Shown here: in pieces, positions 63,883 through 64,000 of the stretch
Numbering within the stretch: the first letter of the stretch is position 1
How the letters are laid out: each line of letters begins with the position of its first letter
NCBI RefSeq assembly: GCF_000218235.1
Contig: NZ_GL945017.1
Span: 1,881,775 to 1,945,774, forward strand
Direction: 5' to 3'
DNA length: 64,000 bases
Source: Hallella multisaccharivorax DSM 17128
GTDB taxonomy: Bacteria; Bacteroidota; Bacteroidia; Bacteroidales; Bacteroidaceae
The notes under the pieces: model-generated
What the model was told of the DNA's origin: nothing
Seen by the model: the letters and a program-made list of their open reading frames with translations, nothing else
Databases searched by the model: none
Made by a program: the position numbers and the translations under genes

Positions 63883-64000
63883 AGATCGCCCCAACGCTGA
63901 ATCACAAGGCCGAACGATGCCTGCAGACAATCCACTGTGCAAGAATTGAGGACAGTTCAAAGGAGTGCACTATTAAAAAAGCATAAAATAAGAAATTCAT

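Overview
The window reads as a chromosomal segment of a Bacteroidota bacterium, most likely a Prevotellaceae member. The pointers are: -7 boxes of the Bacteroidota type (TAnnTTTG) a few bases to about 150 bases before many start codons, few strong Shine-Dalgarno sequences, a Rho factor with a very long N-terminal insertion, TonB-dependent receptors, a Wzi-type outer-membrane capsule protein, and IntDOT-like recombinases. No rRNA or tRNA genes were seen.

Layout. 1-7.1 kb: lipoprotein and TPR genes, rho (minus strand), a Sel1 gene and a secreted subtilase. 7.1-9.2 kb: a 22-bp palindromic repeat array and a minus-strand group II intron, probably class C, lying directly behind the terminator hairpin of rplU-rpmA. 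9.2-14.5 kb: L21/L27, an HD protein, a decayed yhcH, ftsK and a LolA-like gene. 14.5-20.9 kb: a minus-strand run nth, DUF2461, sppA, lpxK, punA, thiL. About 21-35.2 kb: an integrated mobilizable element. It carries two tyrosine recombinases, an arsenic island (acr3, arsC, arsP, arsE-, arsG- and arsF-like genes, arsR), two excisionase-type HTH proteins, a VapE-like ATPase, a CHC2/Toprim primase, a DUF3408 protein, a MobC-like protein, a candidate oriT and a relaxase. It has no mating-pore genes. 35.5-40.7 kb: a TPR gene, then a TPP riboswitch followed by a TonB-dependent receptor, thiN and pnuT, closed by a terminator. 40.7-47.1 kb: a second TonB-dependent receptor, a structured leader with a FlaA1/CapD-type sugar dehydratase, and a U32-family protein. 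47.1-64 kb: pepT, an HD protein, a carboxyltransferase with a degenerate biotinyl domain, a lipoprotein, ugd, fhs, a zinc-ribbon membrane protein, trmB, glmS behind a structured leader, a low-complexity secreted protein, a Wzi-type protein, metA, an 11-bp tandem repeat and miaA.

How parts fit together. The arsenic island combines inorganic arsenate reduction and arsenite efflux (ArsC, Acr3) with a set resembling the nitroaromatic-arsenical genes arsE/F/G and an ArsP-like permease. Three copies of one 18-bp partial palindrome, before arsR, arsF and arsP, suggest a single ArsR regulon. The thiamine locus couples TPP sensing, outer-membrane uptake, inner-membrane transport and pyrophosphorylation. 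GlmS, the sugar dehydratase, Ugd and Wzi point to surface polysaccharide production.

The most unusual signals are five intergenic arrays of a 22-bp palindromic unit (two of them flanking the mobile element), an 11-bp tandem repeat before miaA, long structured leaders before glmS and the sugar dehydratase, and matching inverted-repeat structures near both ends of the mobile element.
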